Shown piece after piece: positions 26,305 through 35,625 of a stretch of DNA of 64,000 nucleotides. This DNA comes from Nocardioides pini (lineage in GTDB: Bacteria > Actinomycetota > Actinomycetes > Propionibacteriales > Nocardioidaceae), in NCBI RefSeq assembly GCF_026712185.1, contig NZ_JAPPUX010000004.1, forward strand, positions 620,001 to 684,000. Reading direction: 5' to 3'. The notes under the pieces were generated by a model. The model had not been told where the DNA came from, did no database searches, and worked only from the letters and a program-made list of their open reading frames with translations. The translations under genes were made by a program, and so were the position numbers. The first letter of the stretch is position 1. Every line of letters starts with the position of its first letter.

Positions 26305-26910
26305 TCAGCGGGACATGAGGGCGTCGAGGGCGACCGCGACGGCGGCCGCGACCCGGAAGTCGACCCGCTGGTCGGGAACGGTGACGGTGTAGCGGTCACC
26401 GAGCGACATCTTGCGCTCGACCGAGAGGAGCGGAGCACCGCCGGCGTCGACGAAGTCGAAGTGGACCGGCATGAAGTCGAGGTCGGTGAAGCGACGCATC
26501 AGGCCGACGACCTGGCTGCGCTCCTGGCCGGTGCCGGCGTAGCCGGGGCCCTCGACGTGGAACGTCGAGCGGAGCAGCGATGCGCCGAAGTCCTTCCTGA
26601 AGTAGCCGATCTGCGCGCCGGACTCGTCGGTGACGTCGTACCCGGCGTTGAGGTCGAGCTTCTTGCGCGCCTTGAAGCCGAACACCGGGCGCGACTTGCC
26701 CGCGTCGGAGTAGAAGGTGACCTGCTCCTTGAACGCCATCCGCTTCTGCTCGGCCAGCGCCATCAGCCGGGTGGGGTTGCCGGACCCGTCGGTCTCCGAC
26801 ACCTCGTAGCGATTGATCATCATGGTGAGCTTCTGCTTCACCACGAAGTGGGGCAGGTACATCTCGGCCGCGCGGGCCGGCTCGTGCGGAGGGTCGCCGG
26901 GCGTCGTCAT
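26305..26910 (-). CDS. LURP-one-related/phospholipid scramblase-like protein
   Basis: A 201-residue protein with the tubby-like beta-barrel pattern of LURP-one-related proteins: repeated strands such as [24 protein letters not shown] and [24 protein letters not shown] single hydrophobic helix ([14 protein letters not shown]) closes the C-terminus, as in scramblase-like folds. Function is unknown in bacteria. The ATG at 26910 overlaps the metG stop by ATGA, so it should be translated only together with methionyl-tRNA synthetase. Confidence 0.75.
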   Translation of the reverse strand: MTTPGDPPHEPARAAEMYLPHFVVKQKLTMMINRYEVSETDGSGNPTRLMALAEQKRMAFKEQVTFYSDAGKSRPVFGFKARKKLDLNAGYDVTDESGAQIGYFRKDFGASLLRSTFHVEGPGYAGTGQERSQVVGLMRRFTDLDFMPVHFDFVDAGGAPLLSVERKMSLGDRYTVTVPDQRVDFRVAAAVAVALDALMSR

Positions 26911-28718
26911 GCCGGCTCACCGGCCGCCCGCGCCAGCTCCTCCTCGACGACCGACGGGTCGAGCTTGGTGAAGACCGGCGTCGGCTTGTCGACCCTCGCG
27001 CCGACCACGACCGGTCGCGACTCCCACGCGGGCGTCGAGGTGTACTCGCCGGTGATGACGGCGTACGACGTGTGGCCGGCGCCGTTGTCGGGCTCGAGCT
27101 CGTCGACCTGCTCGATGCGCGGCATCGGCATGAGCTCACCCTCCCCGCCGAGCACCGCGTGGACCTTGTTGGCCGCGTGCGGGAGGAACGGCGAGAGCAG
27201 CGTGTTGCAATCGCTCACGCACTGCGCGGCCACGTGGAGGACGGTGGCGAGACGCTCGCGCTGCGACTCGTCCTTCATCTTGTAGGGCTCGGTGACGGTG
27301 AGGTACTTGTTCACCTCGCCCACCACGCGCATCGCCTCGGCGATCGCCGCCCGGAGCCGGTGCTTCCCGATCAGGTCGCCGACGCCCGTGAAGCCGTCGC
27401 GGACCGTCGCCAGCACCTGCTCGTCGACCTCCTCGAGCGGGCCGGCGGCCGGGATCTCCCCGAAGTTCTTGGCGATCATCGTGGCGGTGCGATTGACCAG
27501 GTTGCCCCAGCCGGCGACGAGCTCGGAGTTGTTGCGGGTGACGAAGTCGGCCCAGGTGAAGGCGGCGTCGGAGGTCTCCGGGCCGGCGGCGCAGATGTAG
27601 TAGCGCAGCGGGTCGGGGCCGTAGCGGGCGAGGAAGTCGCCGACATAGATGACGTTGCCGCGGCTGGTGGAGAACTGCGAGTCACCGAAGGTGAGGAACT
27701 CGCTGGAGACCACCTCGGTGGGCAGGTTGAGCGTGCCGTAGGGGCCGGGCTCGCCGCCCTTGTCGCCCTTGCCGTTGTAGGCCAGCAGCTCGGCGGGCCA
27801 GATCTGGGAGTGGAAGACGATGTTGTCCTTGCCCATGAAGTAGTAGGACTCCGCCTCGGCGTCGTTCCACCACTCGCGCCACTTCTCGGGCTCCCCCAGC
27901 CGGCGCGCCCACTCGATCGAGGCGGACAGGTAGCCGATCACGGCGTCGAACCACACGTAGAGCCGCTTGGTCGGCTGGTCCTCCCAGCCCGGGACCGGGA
28001 TGCCCCAGTCGATGTCGCGGGTCATCGCGCGCGGCCGGATCTCCTTGAGGATGTTCTGGCTGAACTTGATGACGTTGGGGCGCCACAGGCCGGTGGCCTC
28101 GCGCTGGTCGAGCCACTCCCCCAGCGCCTCGGCGAGGGCGGGCAGGTCGAGGAACCAGTGCTGGGTGTCCTTGAACTCCGGCGTCTCGCCGTTGATCTTC
28201 GACCGCGGGTCGATCAGGTCGGTCGGGTCGAGCTGGTTGCCGCAGTTGTCGCACTGGTCCCCGCGCGCCTCCTTGTAGCCGCAGATGGGGCAGGTGCCCT
28301 CGATGTAGCGGTCGGGCAGGGTACGCCCGGTCGAGGGGCTGATCGCGGTCTTCGTGGTCTCCTCGACCATGTAGCCGTTGCGGCGGCACGTCTCGAACAT
28401 CTCCTGCACCACGGCGTAGTGGTAGCCGGTGGTGGTGCGGGTGAAGAGGTCGTACGACAGGCCGAGTCCGCACAGGTCGTCGACGATCACCTGGTTGTAC
28501 TTGTCGACCAGCTCGCGGGCGGGCAGCCCCTCGTTGTCGGCCAGCACGAGGATCGGCGTGCCGTGCTCGTCGGTGCCGCTGACCATCAGGACGTCGTGGC
28601 CCGCCATCCGCATGAACCGGCTGAAGACGTCGGAGGGCACGCCGAAACCGGCGACGTGGCCGATGTGGCGCGGGCCGTTGGTGTACGGCCAGGCGACGGC
28701 GGACAGGACACGAGTCAT
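26907..28718 (-). CDS. metG: Methionyl-tRNA synthetase
   Basis: A 603-residue class I synthetase. The HIGH motif is at 18-21 (PRHIGHVAG). Four zinc cysteines occur in the connective domain (C143, C146, C156, C159). The KMSKS loop is FSTSRGN near 350, the variant seen in MetG enzymes that keep only the last basic residue. There is no C-terminal tRNA-binding (EMAP) extension. It is followed by the overlapping LURP-like gene and the esterase, and preceded by a DsbA-family gene 42 bases upstream. Confidence 0.97.
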   Translation of the reverse strand: MTRVLSAVAWPYTNGPRHIGHVAGFGVPSDVFSRFMRMAGHDVLMVSGTDEHGTPILVLADNEGLPARELVDKYNQVIVDDLCGLGLSYDLFTRTTTGYHYAVVQEMFETCRRNGYMVEETTKTAISPSTGRTLPDRYIEGTCPICGYKEARGDQCDNCGNQLDPTDLIDPRSKINGETPEFKDTQHWFLDLPALAEALGEWLDQREATGLWRPNVIKFSQNILKEIRPRAMTRDIDWGIPVPGWEDQPTKRLYVWFDAVIGYLSASIEWARRLGEPEKWREWWNDAEAESYYFMGKDNIVFHSQIWPAELLAYNGKGDKGGEPGPYGTLNLPTEVVSSEFLTFGDSQFSTSRGNVIYVGDFLARYGPDPLRYYICAAGPETSDAAFTWADFVTRNNSELVAGWGNLVNRTATMIAKNFGEIPAAGPLEEVDEQVLATVRDGFTGVGDLIGKHRLRAAIAEAMRVVGEVNKYLTVTEPYKMKDESQRERLATVLHVAAQCVSDCNTLLSPFLPHAANKVHAVLGGEGELMPMPRIEQVDELEPDNGAGHTSYAVITGEYTSTPAWESRPVVVGARVDKPTPVFTKLDPSVVEEELARAAGEPA

Positions 28719-28760
28719 GGGCGCAAGCCTAGTGACCGGACGCCACCCGGATCTCCCGGG

Positions 28761-29360
28761 TCAGCTGAAGTCGAGGTCGCCCGTGCGGGAGCGCTTGAGC
28801 TCGTAGAAGTACGGGAACTTCGCGACGGCGACCGCGCCGTCCCACAGCTCGCCGGCCTCCTCGCCGCGCGGGATCTTGGACAGGACGGGGCCGAAGAACG
28901 CGGAGCCGTTGATGTGGATGGTCGGCGTGCCCACGTCGTCGCCGACGGCGTCCATGCCCTCGTGGTGGCTCGTGGCGACGGCCTCGTCGAGGGACTCGTC
29001 GTCCCAGGCCTCGATCAGGTCGGCAGGCAGGCCCACGTCGGCGAGGGACTTGGCCACGGTCTCGCGGTCGAGCTCCTCACCGTTGTTGTGGCGACGCGTG
29101 CCGATGGCGGTGTACCAGTCGCCGAGGGTGGCGTTGTCGTGCTCCTGGGCGATCTTGATCGCGACCCGCACCGGCTTCTCCTTGCCGGCCAGCATGTCGC
29201 GGTAGTCCTGCGGGATGTCCTTGTCCTTGTTGAGGTAGGCCAGCGACATCACGTGCCACTGCACCTCGATGTCGCGGACCTGCTCGACCTCGCGGATCCA
29301 GCGCGAGGTGATCCAGGCGAACGGGCAGAGGGGGTCGAACCAGAGGTCAGCGGTAGCCAT
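28761..29360 (-). CDS. DsbA-family thioredoxin-fold protein, mycothiol-dependent nitroreductase-like
   Basis: A 199-residue cytoplasmic protein (no signal peptide) with the N-terminal WFDPLCPFAWITSRWI, the DsbA/FrnE fold, and a GTPTIHING cis-proline loop. It resembles the actinobacterial Rv2466c/Mrx-2 group of mycothiol-linked reductases. The active-site motif is CPFA, with only one of the usual two cysteines, which points to a monothiol mechanism. The start is ATG at 29360 with GGTGG just upstream; an in-frame GTG 9 bases earlier is possible. It is divergent from pepN. Confidence 0.87.
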   Translation of the reverse strand: MATADLWFDPLCPFAWITSRWIREVEQVRDIEVQWHVMSLAYLNKDKDIPQDYRDMLAGKEKPVRVAIKIAQEHDNATLGDWYTAIGTRRHNNGEELDRETVAKSLADVGLPADLIEAWDDESLDEAVATSHHEGMDAVGDDVGTPTIHINGSAFFGPVLSKIPRGEEAGELWDGAVAVAKFPYFYELKRSRTGDLDFS

Positions 29361-29459
29361 GTCCACCACAATCGACCGGCCGGGCCACCTATTCCCCTCG
29401 CCCCCTCACCCGCTCCCACCGATGTGGGCGCCGCCACACGCCGGTGGCAGGATGCCCGC

Positions 29460-32012
29460 ATGCCTGGAACCAACCTCACCCGGGACGAGGCCGCCACCCG
29501 CGCCGCCCTCCTGGACGTCACGGCGTACACCGTCGACCTGGACCTGACGTCAGCCACCCAGCCCGAGGAGACCACCTTCGTCTCCACCACCACGCTCGAG
29601 TTCACGTGCCGTGAGCCGGGCGCGGGCACGTTCGCCGACCTGGTCGCCCCCAGCGTCCGCGAGATCACCCTCAACGGTCGCAGCCTCGACCCCGCCACGG
29701 CGTACGCCGACAGCCGCATCGTGCTCGACGACCTCGAGGCGACCAACACGCTCGTCGTCACCGCCGACTGCGCCTACTCCAACACCGGCGAGGGCCTGCA
29801 CCGCTTCGTCGACCCGGCCGACGACCGGGTCTACCTCTACAGCCAGTTCGAGGTGCCGGACGCCCGGCGCGTGTTCACCACCTTCGAGCAGCCCGACCTC
29901 AAGGCCGTCTTCACCTTCAACGTCACCGCGCCGTCACACTGGGTCGTGGTCTCGAACGCCGCCACCCCGGAGCCGACCGACGCCGGCGACGGTGCGTCGC
30001 TGTGGAGCTTCCCCACCACCAAGCGGATGTCGACCTACATCACCGCGATCGTGGCCGGTGAGTACCACGGCGAGCACGACACCTACGAGGGCAAGTTCGG
30101 CACCATCCCGCTCGGCCACTACTGCCGCCAGTCGCTCAAGGAGCACATGGACACGGCCGAGCTGGTCAAGCTCACCAAGCAGAGCTTCGAGTGGTTCGAG
30201 GAGCAGTTCGACTACCCCTACCCGTTCGGGAAGTACGACCAGCTCTACGTGCCCGAGTACAACGCCGGGGCGATGGAGAACGCCGGCTGCGTGACGCTGC
30301 GCGACGAGTACCTCCCCCGCAGCCGCCAGCCGCGCTCGTTCTTCGAGTTCCGCGCGTCGGTCATCACCCACGAGATGGCCCACATGTGGTTCGGCGACCT
30401 CGTCACCATGAAGTGGTGGGACGACCTGTGGCTCAACGAGTCGTTCGCCGAGTGGGCCTGCTACTGGTGCGAGGCCAACGCCACCGAGTTCACCGACGCG
30501 TGGACCGGCTTCGCCAACGCCCGCAAGCAGACGGGCTACCGCGCCGACCAGCTGCCCTCGACGCACCCGATCGCGGCCGACAACGTCGACCTGCACGCGG
30601 TCGAGGTCAACTTCGACATGATCACCTACGCCAAGGGCGCCTCGGTGCTCAAGCAGCTCGTCGCGTGGGTGGGCATCGAGCCGTTCCTCGAGGGCCTGCG
30701 CGAGTACTTCAAGGAGTGGGAGTACGGCAACCCGGAGTTCAAGGACCTGCTCGCCACGCTCGAGAAGTCGTCGGGCCGCGAGCTGCAGGGCTGGGCCCAG
30801 GAGTGGCTCCAGACCGCGGGCGTCAACACGCTCGCCCCGTCCTTCGAGGTCGACGCCGACGGCGCCTACACGGCGTTCGCGGTCAGCCAGACCGCCCACG
30901 AGGACTGGCCGACGCTGCGTCGCCACCGTCTCGGCATCGGCCTCTACGACGAGGTCGACGGCCGCCTGGTGCGCCGCGACTACGTCGAGATCGACGTGGA
31001 GGGTGCCAGCACCGAGGTGCCCGAGCTCGTCGGCGTGAAGCAGCCCGCGCTGCTGCTGCTCAACGACGAGGACCACGCCTACGCCAAGATCCGCCTCGAC
31101 GAGCGGTCGCTGGCGACCGCCGTCGCGTCGCTGTCCACCTTCGAGGACTCGCTCCCGCGCGCCCTCGTCTGGGGTGCCGCGTGGGACATGACCCGTGACG
31201 GCGAGATGCGCACCCGCGACTGGGCCGACCTGGTGCTGGCCAACATCGGCCGGGAGACCGACGCGTGGGCGGTGACCCGGATCCCGGCGTCGACCGCGCT
31301 GGCGATCAACTTCTACTCCGACCCCGCGCACCGCCCCGAGCTCAAGGCGACGTGGGAGAAGGGGCTGCGCGAGCTGCTGCTCGCCGCCGAGCCCGGCAGC
31401 GACCACCAGCTCACCTTCGCCCGCTCCTACGCCGGCGCGGCCCAGAGCGACGCGGCGCTCGACGACCTCATCGGCCTCCTCGACGGCTCGTTCGAGGTCG
31501 ACGGGCTGGCCGTCGACCAGGACATGCGCTGGGTGCTGATCACGGCGCTCGCCAAGCAGGGTCGCTTCGGCGACGCGGAGATCGACGCGGAGCTCGAGGT
31601 CGACAAGACCATCTCGGGCAAGGAGCAGGCCGCCGCGGCCCGCGCCGCGCAGCCGACCGCGGAGGCCAAGGCCGCCGCGTGGGACGCGCTCCTGGACCCG
31701 TCGACGCCCAACGAGACGTCGCGCGAGATCGCGTTCTCGATCTTCCGCTTCGGCCAGGAGGACGTGCTCGCGCCCTACCTCGAGAAGTTCCTCGCCGCGT
31801 CGGAGACGCTCGTCGACGAGCTGGGCTTCCACAAGGCCTCGACCATCCTCGAGTACGGCTTCCCCAAGCCCCTCGGCTCCGAGGCCACCCTCGGCCGGCT
31901 CGACGAGTGGCTCGCGGAGGGCTCGGCGCCCAAGCAGGCGAAGCGCTACGTCGGCGAGGCCCGCGCCGAGATCGCCCGCGCGCTGGCGGCCCAGCAGTAC
32001 GACGCCCGCTGA
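29460..32012 (+). CDS. pepN: Aminopeptidase N (M1 family)
   Basis: An 850-residue zinc metallopeptidase. The exopeptidase motif GAMEN is near residue 270. The zinc site HEMAH is at about 304-308, and the third ligand is in NESFAEW near 327. An ERAP1-like C-terminal helical domain fills the remainder. The length fits actinobacterial PepN. The ATG at 29460 gives the normal N-terminus; a much longer frame reading in from 27,072 is antisense to metG and was rejected. A strong hairpin follows. Confidence 0.96.
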   Translation: MPGTNLTRDEAATRAALLDVTAYTVDLDLTSATQPEETTFVSTTTLEFTCREPGAGTFADLVAPSVREITLNGRSLDPATAYADSRIVLDDLEATNTLVVTADCAYSNTGEGLHRFVDPADDRVYLYSQFEVPDARRVFTTFEQPDLKAVFTFNVTAPSHWVVVSNAATPEPTDAGDGASLWSFPTTKRMSTYITAIVAGEYHGEHDTYEGKFGTIPLGHYCRQSLKEHMDTAELVKLTKQSFEWFEEQFDYPYPFGKYDQLYVPEYNAGAMENAGCVTLRDEYLPRSRQPRSFFEFRASVITHEMAHMWFGDLVTMKWWDDLWLNESFAEWACYWCEANATEFTDAWTGFANARKQTGYRADQLPSTHPIAADNVDLHAVEVNFDMITYAKGASVLKQLVAWVGIEPFLEGLREYFKEWEYGNPEFKDLLATLEKSSGRELQGWAQEWLQTAGVNTLAPSFEVDADGAYTAFAVSQTAHEDWPTLRRHRLGIGLYDEVDGRLVRRDYVEIDVEGASTEVPELVGVKQPALLLLNDEDHAYAKIRLDERSLATAVASLSTFEDSLPRALVWGAAWDMTRDGEMRTRDWADLVLANIGRETDAWAVTRIPASTALAINFYSDPAHRPELKATWEKGLRELLLAAEPGSDHQLTFARSYAGAAQSDAALDDLIGLLDGSFEVDGLAVDQDMRWVLITALAKQGRFGDAEIDAELEVDKTISGKEQAAAARAAQPTAEAKAAAWDALLDPSTPNETSREIAFSIFRFGQEDVLAPYLEKFLAASETLVDELGFHKASTILEYGFPKPLGSEATLGRLDEWLAEGSAPKQAKRYVGEARAEIARALAAQQYDAR

Positions 32013-32045
32013 CGAGCAGGCGCCACCTGCCGCTCAGCGGTGGTC

Positions 32046-32088
32046 GAGCCGGCGCGTCCTGACCCTCGAGGCCAGGATGCGCCGGCTC
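32046..32088. terminator. Bidirectional terminator between pepN and the DUF5130 gene
   Basis: A 16-bp stem: GAGCCGGCGC with GCGCCGGCTC, a G-T pair, then TCCTG with CAGGA, around an 11-nt loop. It lies between convergent genes. Confidence 0.8.
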
Positions 32089-32125
32089 GTCGTGGTCTCG
32101 GCACCGGATACGCCGGCCCGACGCG

Positions 32126-32518
32126 TCAGGCGTGGAGGGTGTTCTGCGGGCGCGCGTGCTCGGCGAGCATGGCGATGCCCCGCTGCAGCCCGACCAGCAT
32201 GTTGCCGGCGGCGAACTCCGACGCCATCTCCAGCACGGCCAGCTCGACCTCGGCGTCGCTGAGGTGGCGGCGCACCTCTCCCCCGGTGACGACCTCGATG
32301 ACGCGGCGGCGCGGGTCGACCAGCACCAGCACGCTCCGGGCCGGGACCACCAGGCGGTTGTGCAGCCGGGTGGCCCAGGCACGGGTGTCGTCGCCCTCGA
32401 CGGGCCCGACGTAGACGGAGAACTCGAAGCGGCAGGTCTGCTCGGCGAGACGGATCGTCTTGTCGAGCGCGAGCCGGTCGGTCTCGCTCAGGGTGTCACC
32501 AGCGGCCACTTGCGCCAC
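32126..32518 (-). CDS. DUF5130 family protein (TPM-like)
   Basis: About 130 residues. The region FEFSVYVGPVEGD, RSVLVLVDPRRRVIEVVTG and the end AEHARPQNTLHA match the DUF5130 pattern found next to actinobacterial membrane genes. The start is unclear: GTG at 32518 is chosen, GTG at 32509 is equally possible, and both overlap the upstream gene by about 20 bases. A longer frame beginning at 32626 gives non-conserved residues. Function is unknown. Confidence 0.8.
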   Translation of the reverse strand: MAQVAAGDTLSETDRLALDKTIRLAEQTCRFEFSVYVGPVEGDDTRAWATRLHNRLVVPARSVLVLVDPRRRVIEVVTGGEVRRHLSDAEVELAVLEMASEFAAGNMLVGLQRGIAMLAEHARPQNTLHA

Positions 32519-32906
32519 CCGCTCGGGAGTCGGTGCCGTCGGGTGCGGGGAGCTCGGCGACGCCCTGGCGGGGTCCACCGATCCACTGCACCTCACCCGC
32601 CGAGTGGTCGGGCAGCAGCTTCTCACCGCGGACCATGGCCGGCAGGTAGACGGCCACCGCGATCAGCACGAACAGCAGCAGGGGGAGGCCCAGGTAGAGC
32701 CCCAGCACGTGCAGCGGTTCGGTCTGGTAGGGCTGGGTCTGGTCGCCCCAGCCCTCCGGGACGTCGGCGTGGGCCGGCGCGGCGAGCAGGGCGAGGACGG
32801 CGCCGGTGGCGAGGGCCGAGGCACGGCCCGCCCGGCGGACGCGCGTGCTGCGGGACGGACGGGAGGCGCTGACGTGCGTGGTCACGGGCAACAGGGTATC
32901 GCCCAT
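32496..32906 (-). CDS. Small exported/membrane protein of unknown function
   Basis: About 136 residues. An N-terminal signal sequence (ALATGAVLALLAAPAHADV) is followed by a PEGWGDQTQPY stretch, a transmembrane helix (about 75-95, LYLGLPLLLFVLIAVAVYLPAMV) and a cytoplasmic tail with an EVQWIGGPRQG motif. Actinobacteria often carry such a gene next to DUF5130. The start could be ATG at 32906 or 32918 or GTG at 32885; no strong ribosome site decides. It is divergent from the MscS gene by about ten bases, so promoters must overlap. Confidence 0.75.
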   Translation of the reverse strand: MGDTLLPVTTHVSASRPSRSTRVRRAGRASALATGAVLALLAAPAHADVPEGWGDQTQPYQTEPLHVLGLYLGLPLLLFVLIAVAVYLPAMVRGEKLLPDHSAGEVQWIGGPRQGVAELPAPDGTDSRAGGASGRW

Positions 32907-32916
32907 ACTGGCCGGC

Positions 32917-33972
32917 ATGCCTCACCCCCTCACCACCCCGATCATCGCCATGACCGAGGTCTCCGGGAGCGAGACCAACCCCTGCGACACCAGCGAGAAC
33001 CTCTGCAACCTGACCTGGGACCAGACCGGCGACGCCACCTTGTCGACGGCCGTCGACTGGGTCGTCGGCAAGCCGTCCGCCCTGCTGGGACTGGTCCTGA
33101 TCGGACTCGTGGTCCGGTGGCTGCTCCACCGGCTCATCGACCGCATCGTCCGCAAGGCCGAGAACGGGATGCTGCCCAACCGGGTCAGCCGCGCCATCTC
33201 GGGCGGGCGGATGGGAGCGGCCCTCAACCTGCGCGACGACCCCGGCTACACGCGACGGGTGCAGCGCGCGGCGACGATGGGCTCCCTGCTCAAGAGCATC
33301 GTCACCGGTGTCGTGCTGACGGTCGTCACGCTGATGTTCATCGCCGAGCTCGGCTACGACATCGCGCCCCTCATCGCCAGCGCCGGCATCATCGGCGTCG
33401 CGATCGGCTTCGGCTCGCAGGCGCTCGTGAAGGACTTCCTCTCCGGCATCTTCATGATCTTCGAGGACCAGTACGGCGTGGGCGACGTCGTCGACCTCGG
33501 TGAGGCGTCCGGCACCGTCGAGGCCGTCAGCCTGCGCGTCACCCGGCTGCGCGACGTCAACGGCACCGTCTGGTACGTCCGCAACGGCGAGATCCTCCGC
33601 GTGGGGAACATGAGCCAGAACTGGGCGCGCACCGTGCTCGACGTGACGGTCGGCTACGCCGAGGACCTGGTGAAGGTGCGACGCGTGCTCGAGGAGGTGG
33701 CCCACGACCTGTGGGAGGACGAGGACTTCAAGGGCCTCGTCATCGAGGAGCCCGAGGTCTGGGGCGTGGAGTCGCTGGGGGTCGACGGCATCGTGGTGCG
33801 CGTGACGCTGAAGACCGCTCCCCTGGAGCAGTGGGGCGTGGCGCGGGCGATGCGCGAGCGGGTCAAGGCGCGCTTCCAGCACGAGGGCATCGAGCTCGCG
33901 GTCGCGCAGCGCGTGATGTGGCAGGAGAGCGCCCCATCGGCGGCCTCCGCGGATCCTTCCGACGACGCCTGA
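32917..33972 (+). CDS. MscS-family small-conductance mechanosensitive channel
   Basis: A 351-residue membrane protein with helices at about 50-67, 105-125 and 130-150. The pore-lining segment is PLIASAGIIGVAIGFGSQALVKD, the MscS signature, followed by GIFMIFEDQYGVGDVV and a beta-domain. It opens on membrane tension to release solutes during hypo-osmotic shock. The C-terminus is short and acidic. The ATG at 32917 is chosen because the frame upstream is antisense to the neighbouring gene. Confidence 0.93.
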   Translation: MPHPLTTPIIAMTEVSGSETNPCDTSENLCNLTWDQTGDATLSTAVDWVVGKPSALLGLVLIGLVVRWLLHRLIDRIVRKAENGMLPNRVSRAISGGRMGAALNLRDDPGYTRRVQRAATMGSLLKSIVTGVVLTVVTLMFIAELGYDIAPLIASAGIIGVAIGFGSQALVKDFLSGIFMIFEDQYGVGDVVDLGEASGTVEAVSLRVTRLRDVNGTVWYVRNGEILRVGNMSQNWARTVLDVTVGYAEDLVKVRRVLEEVAHDLWEDEDFKGLVIEEPEVWGVESLGVDGIVVRVTLKTAPLEQWGVARAMRERVKARFQHEGIELAVAQRVMWQESAPSAASADPSDDA

Positions 33973-34015
33973 CCCCGGTCGGGGACGAGTCGGCACCGCA
34001 CGGGACAATCGGGAC

Positions 34016-34393
34016 GTGACCACCACCTTCTACGAGGACATCGGCGGCGAGGCGACGATCCGCACGATCGTGCACCGCTTCTACGCCGGCGTGGCCGGCG
34101 ACGAGCTGCTGCGCCCGATGTACCCCGAGGAGGACCTCGGTCCCGCCGAGGAGCGGTTCACGCTGTTCCTCATGCAGTACTGGGGCGGCCCGACGACGTA
34201 CGGCGATACGCGGGGGCACCCGCGGCTGCGGATGCGTCACGCCCCGTTCCGCGTCACCCCCGACGCCGCCCAGCGGTGGCTGGTGCACTTCCGGGCCGGG
34301 CTCGACGAGGCCGACCTCACCGAGGAGCAGGACGCCAGGTTCTGGGACTACGTGACCCACGCGGCCCAGTTCATGGTCAACTCGATGGAGTGA
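34016..34393 (+). CDS. glbO: Group II truncated haemoglobin
   Basis: A 125-residue haem protein. The 2-on-2 globin residues are visible: B10 tyrosine Y23, the proximal histidine H75 in MRHAPF, and the group II marker tryptophan at G8 (W88). The start is GTG at 34016. Group II truncated haemoglobins bind oxygen tightly and are linked to NO or peroxide chemistry. Its last 17 bases overlap the end of the convergent thioesterase gene. Confidence 0.95.
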   Translation: MTTTFYEDIGGEATIRTIVHRFYAGVAGDELLRPMYPEEDLGPAEERFTLFLMQYWGGPTTYGDTRGHPRLRMRHAPFRVTPDAAQRWLVHFRAGLDEADLTEEQDARFWDYVTHAAQFMVNSME

Positions 34394-35237
34394 CCACGCC
34401 GGCGATGTCGCGGAACTCCTCGGGCACGGGCGCGGGCCGCCCGGTGGCGCTGTCGATGCACACGCCGACCACCCTCGCCCGGGCGAGCACCTCGTCGCCG
34501 TCACGGACCACGGACTCGAAGACGACCGACGTGCTGCCGATGTGCGAGACCCAGGTGGAGCAGTCGTACGGCTCGGGGCGGAAGAGGATCGGGCGCCGGT
34601 AGTCGACGTCGGTCTGCGCGACGACGAGGTGGTGGCCCTGGCCGAGCTCGCGACCGCTGGCGACCATCAGCTGGATGCGCGCCTCCTGGAAGTACTCGAA
34701 GTACTTCACGTTGTTCACGTGCCCGTAGACGTCCACGTCGCTGAAGCGCACGTGGACCGGGTAGTGACCGCCCGGCACGTCGACGACCTCGGGTGCGGCC
34801 GGCGGCCGCACCGGCTCGTCGGGCTCGAGGAGCCGGCCGAGCGACTCGCGCTCCTCGGCGTGGAGGCGGCGAGGCCGCTCGGTGGCGAAGACGTAGGGGG
34901 TGAGCACCGTGCGCGCCCGGAGGAACACGGTGCGCTCACCCGACTCGTCCTCCTCGAAGACCTCGTAGGCCATCGTGAAGCTGGCGGCGCGGATCTCGGT
35001 GACCCAGCACTCGATCGACACCGGCTCGAACCCGAAGGTCAGCGAGGAGACATAGGTGACCTCGTGCCGCACCACGACGACGCCCTCGGCGAGGTCCTCG
35101 GCACGGCTGTCGGGGGCGTGGGTGCGGAACATGTCCACCCGCGCCTCCTGGAGGTAGTCGACGTAGGTGACGTTGTTGACGTGGCCGAGCAGGTCGAGGT
35201 CGGCCCACCGGAGGGGGCAGCGGTACAAGTGGCGCAC
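34377..35237 (-). CDS. Double-hotdog acyl-CoA thioesterase
   Basis: A 286-residue protein made of two 4HBT domains. Each has its own signature: WADLDLLGHVNNVTYVDYLQEAR near residue 11 and FSDVDVYGHVNNVKYFEYFQEAR near 164. The aspartates expected for 4-hydroxybenzoyl-CoA-type thioesterases are present in both halves. It hydrolyses an acyl-CoA; chain length is unknown. The gene is convergent with glbO and overlaps it by 17 bases, so read-through would create antisense RNA for both. Confidence 0.9.
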   Translation of the reverse strand: MRHLYRCPLRWADLDLLGHVNNVTYVDYLQEARVDMFRTHAPDSRAEDLAEGVVVVRHEVTYVSSLTFGFEPVSIECWVTEIRAASFTMAYEVFEEDESGERTVFLRARTVLTPYVFATERPRRLHAEERESLGRLLEPDEPVRPPAAPEVVDVPGGHYPVHVRFSDVDVYGHVNNVKYFEYFQEARIQLMVASGRELGQGHHLVVAQTDVDYRRPILFRPEPYDCSTWVSHIGSTSVVFESVVRDGDEVLARARVVGVCIDSATGRPAPVPEEFRDIAGVVTPSS

Positions 35238-35306
35238 GCCCCGATCGTCGCAGAAGCGGTCGATCGGGGCGTGGCGGCGTCCGTCACCGGCCCACGGGGA
35301 CGGTGG

Positions 35307-35489
35307 TCAGGCGGCGAAGTGCAGGCGGCCGTAGTAGGTGGGGATGGACTCGCGGCGGGCGACACGGTCGTGGCGGGTCTCGCGGAGCGTGGCGGGGAGG
35401 ACGACCGCAGCCAGGGCGACGGCGGTCAGGGCGGCGATGCCGACGAGGACCATGAGGGCGATGGCGGCGGCGGGGTCGATGAGCTGCAT
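35307..35489 (-). CDS. 60-residue single-pass membrane peptide, probably TetR-controlled
   Basis: The peptide has one transmembrane helix (about residues 8-32, rich in Ala, Val and Leu) and a basic tail ending in RRESIPTYYGRLHFAA. AAAGGAACCGATC precedes the ATG at 35489, a good ribosome site. Two palindromic operators lie 12-45 bases upstream, and the divergent gene encodes a TetR repressor. No homologue is recognised. Small membrane peptides in this setting may modulate a transporter or signal membrane stress, but that is speculation. Confidence 0.75.
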   Translation of the reverse strand: MQLIDPAAAIALMVLVGIAALTAVALAAVVLPATLRETRHDRVARRESIPTYYGRLHFAA

Positions 35490-35500
35490 GATCGGTTCCT

Positions 35501-35516
35501 TTCTACAGGTGTAGAA
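35501..35516. promoter_or_regulatory. TetR operator 1 (perfect palindrome)
   Basis: TTCTACAGGTGTAGAA has 7-bp arms and a 2-base centre. It directly abuts operator 2 and lies just upstream of the ribosome site of the 60-residue peptide gene. Confidence 0.75.
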
Positions 35517-35534
35517 CTTCTACGTATGTAGAAG
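35517..35534. promoter_or_regulatory. TetR operator 2 (perfect palindrome)
   Basis: CTTCTACGTATGTAGAAG has 7-bp arms and a 4-base centre. It shares the TTCTAC/GTAGAA half-site with operator 1; the two centres are about 17 bases apart, allowing binding of two dimers. Confidence 0.75.
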
Positions 35535-35625
35535 AATACGCCGCGCTCGGGAGATCGCAAGTCGGGCCGGTAGTGTTCTGCGTCACCGCCGTACAGCGAT
35601 CCGGGCGGCGCCCGAGGAGGAGTCC

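Noticed and set aside
27072-32012. A 1,646-codon plus-strand frame joining a long N-terminal part to pepN
   Set aside because: The first ~796 codons are the antisense of metG and the DsbA-like gene, with low-complexity composition typical of high-GC shadow frames. The true pepN starts at 29460.
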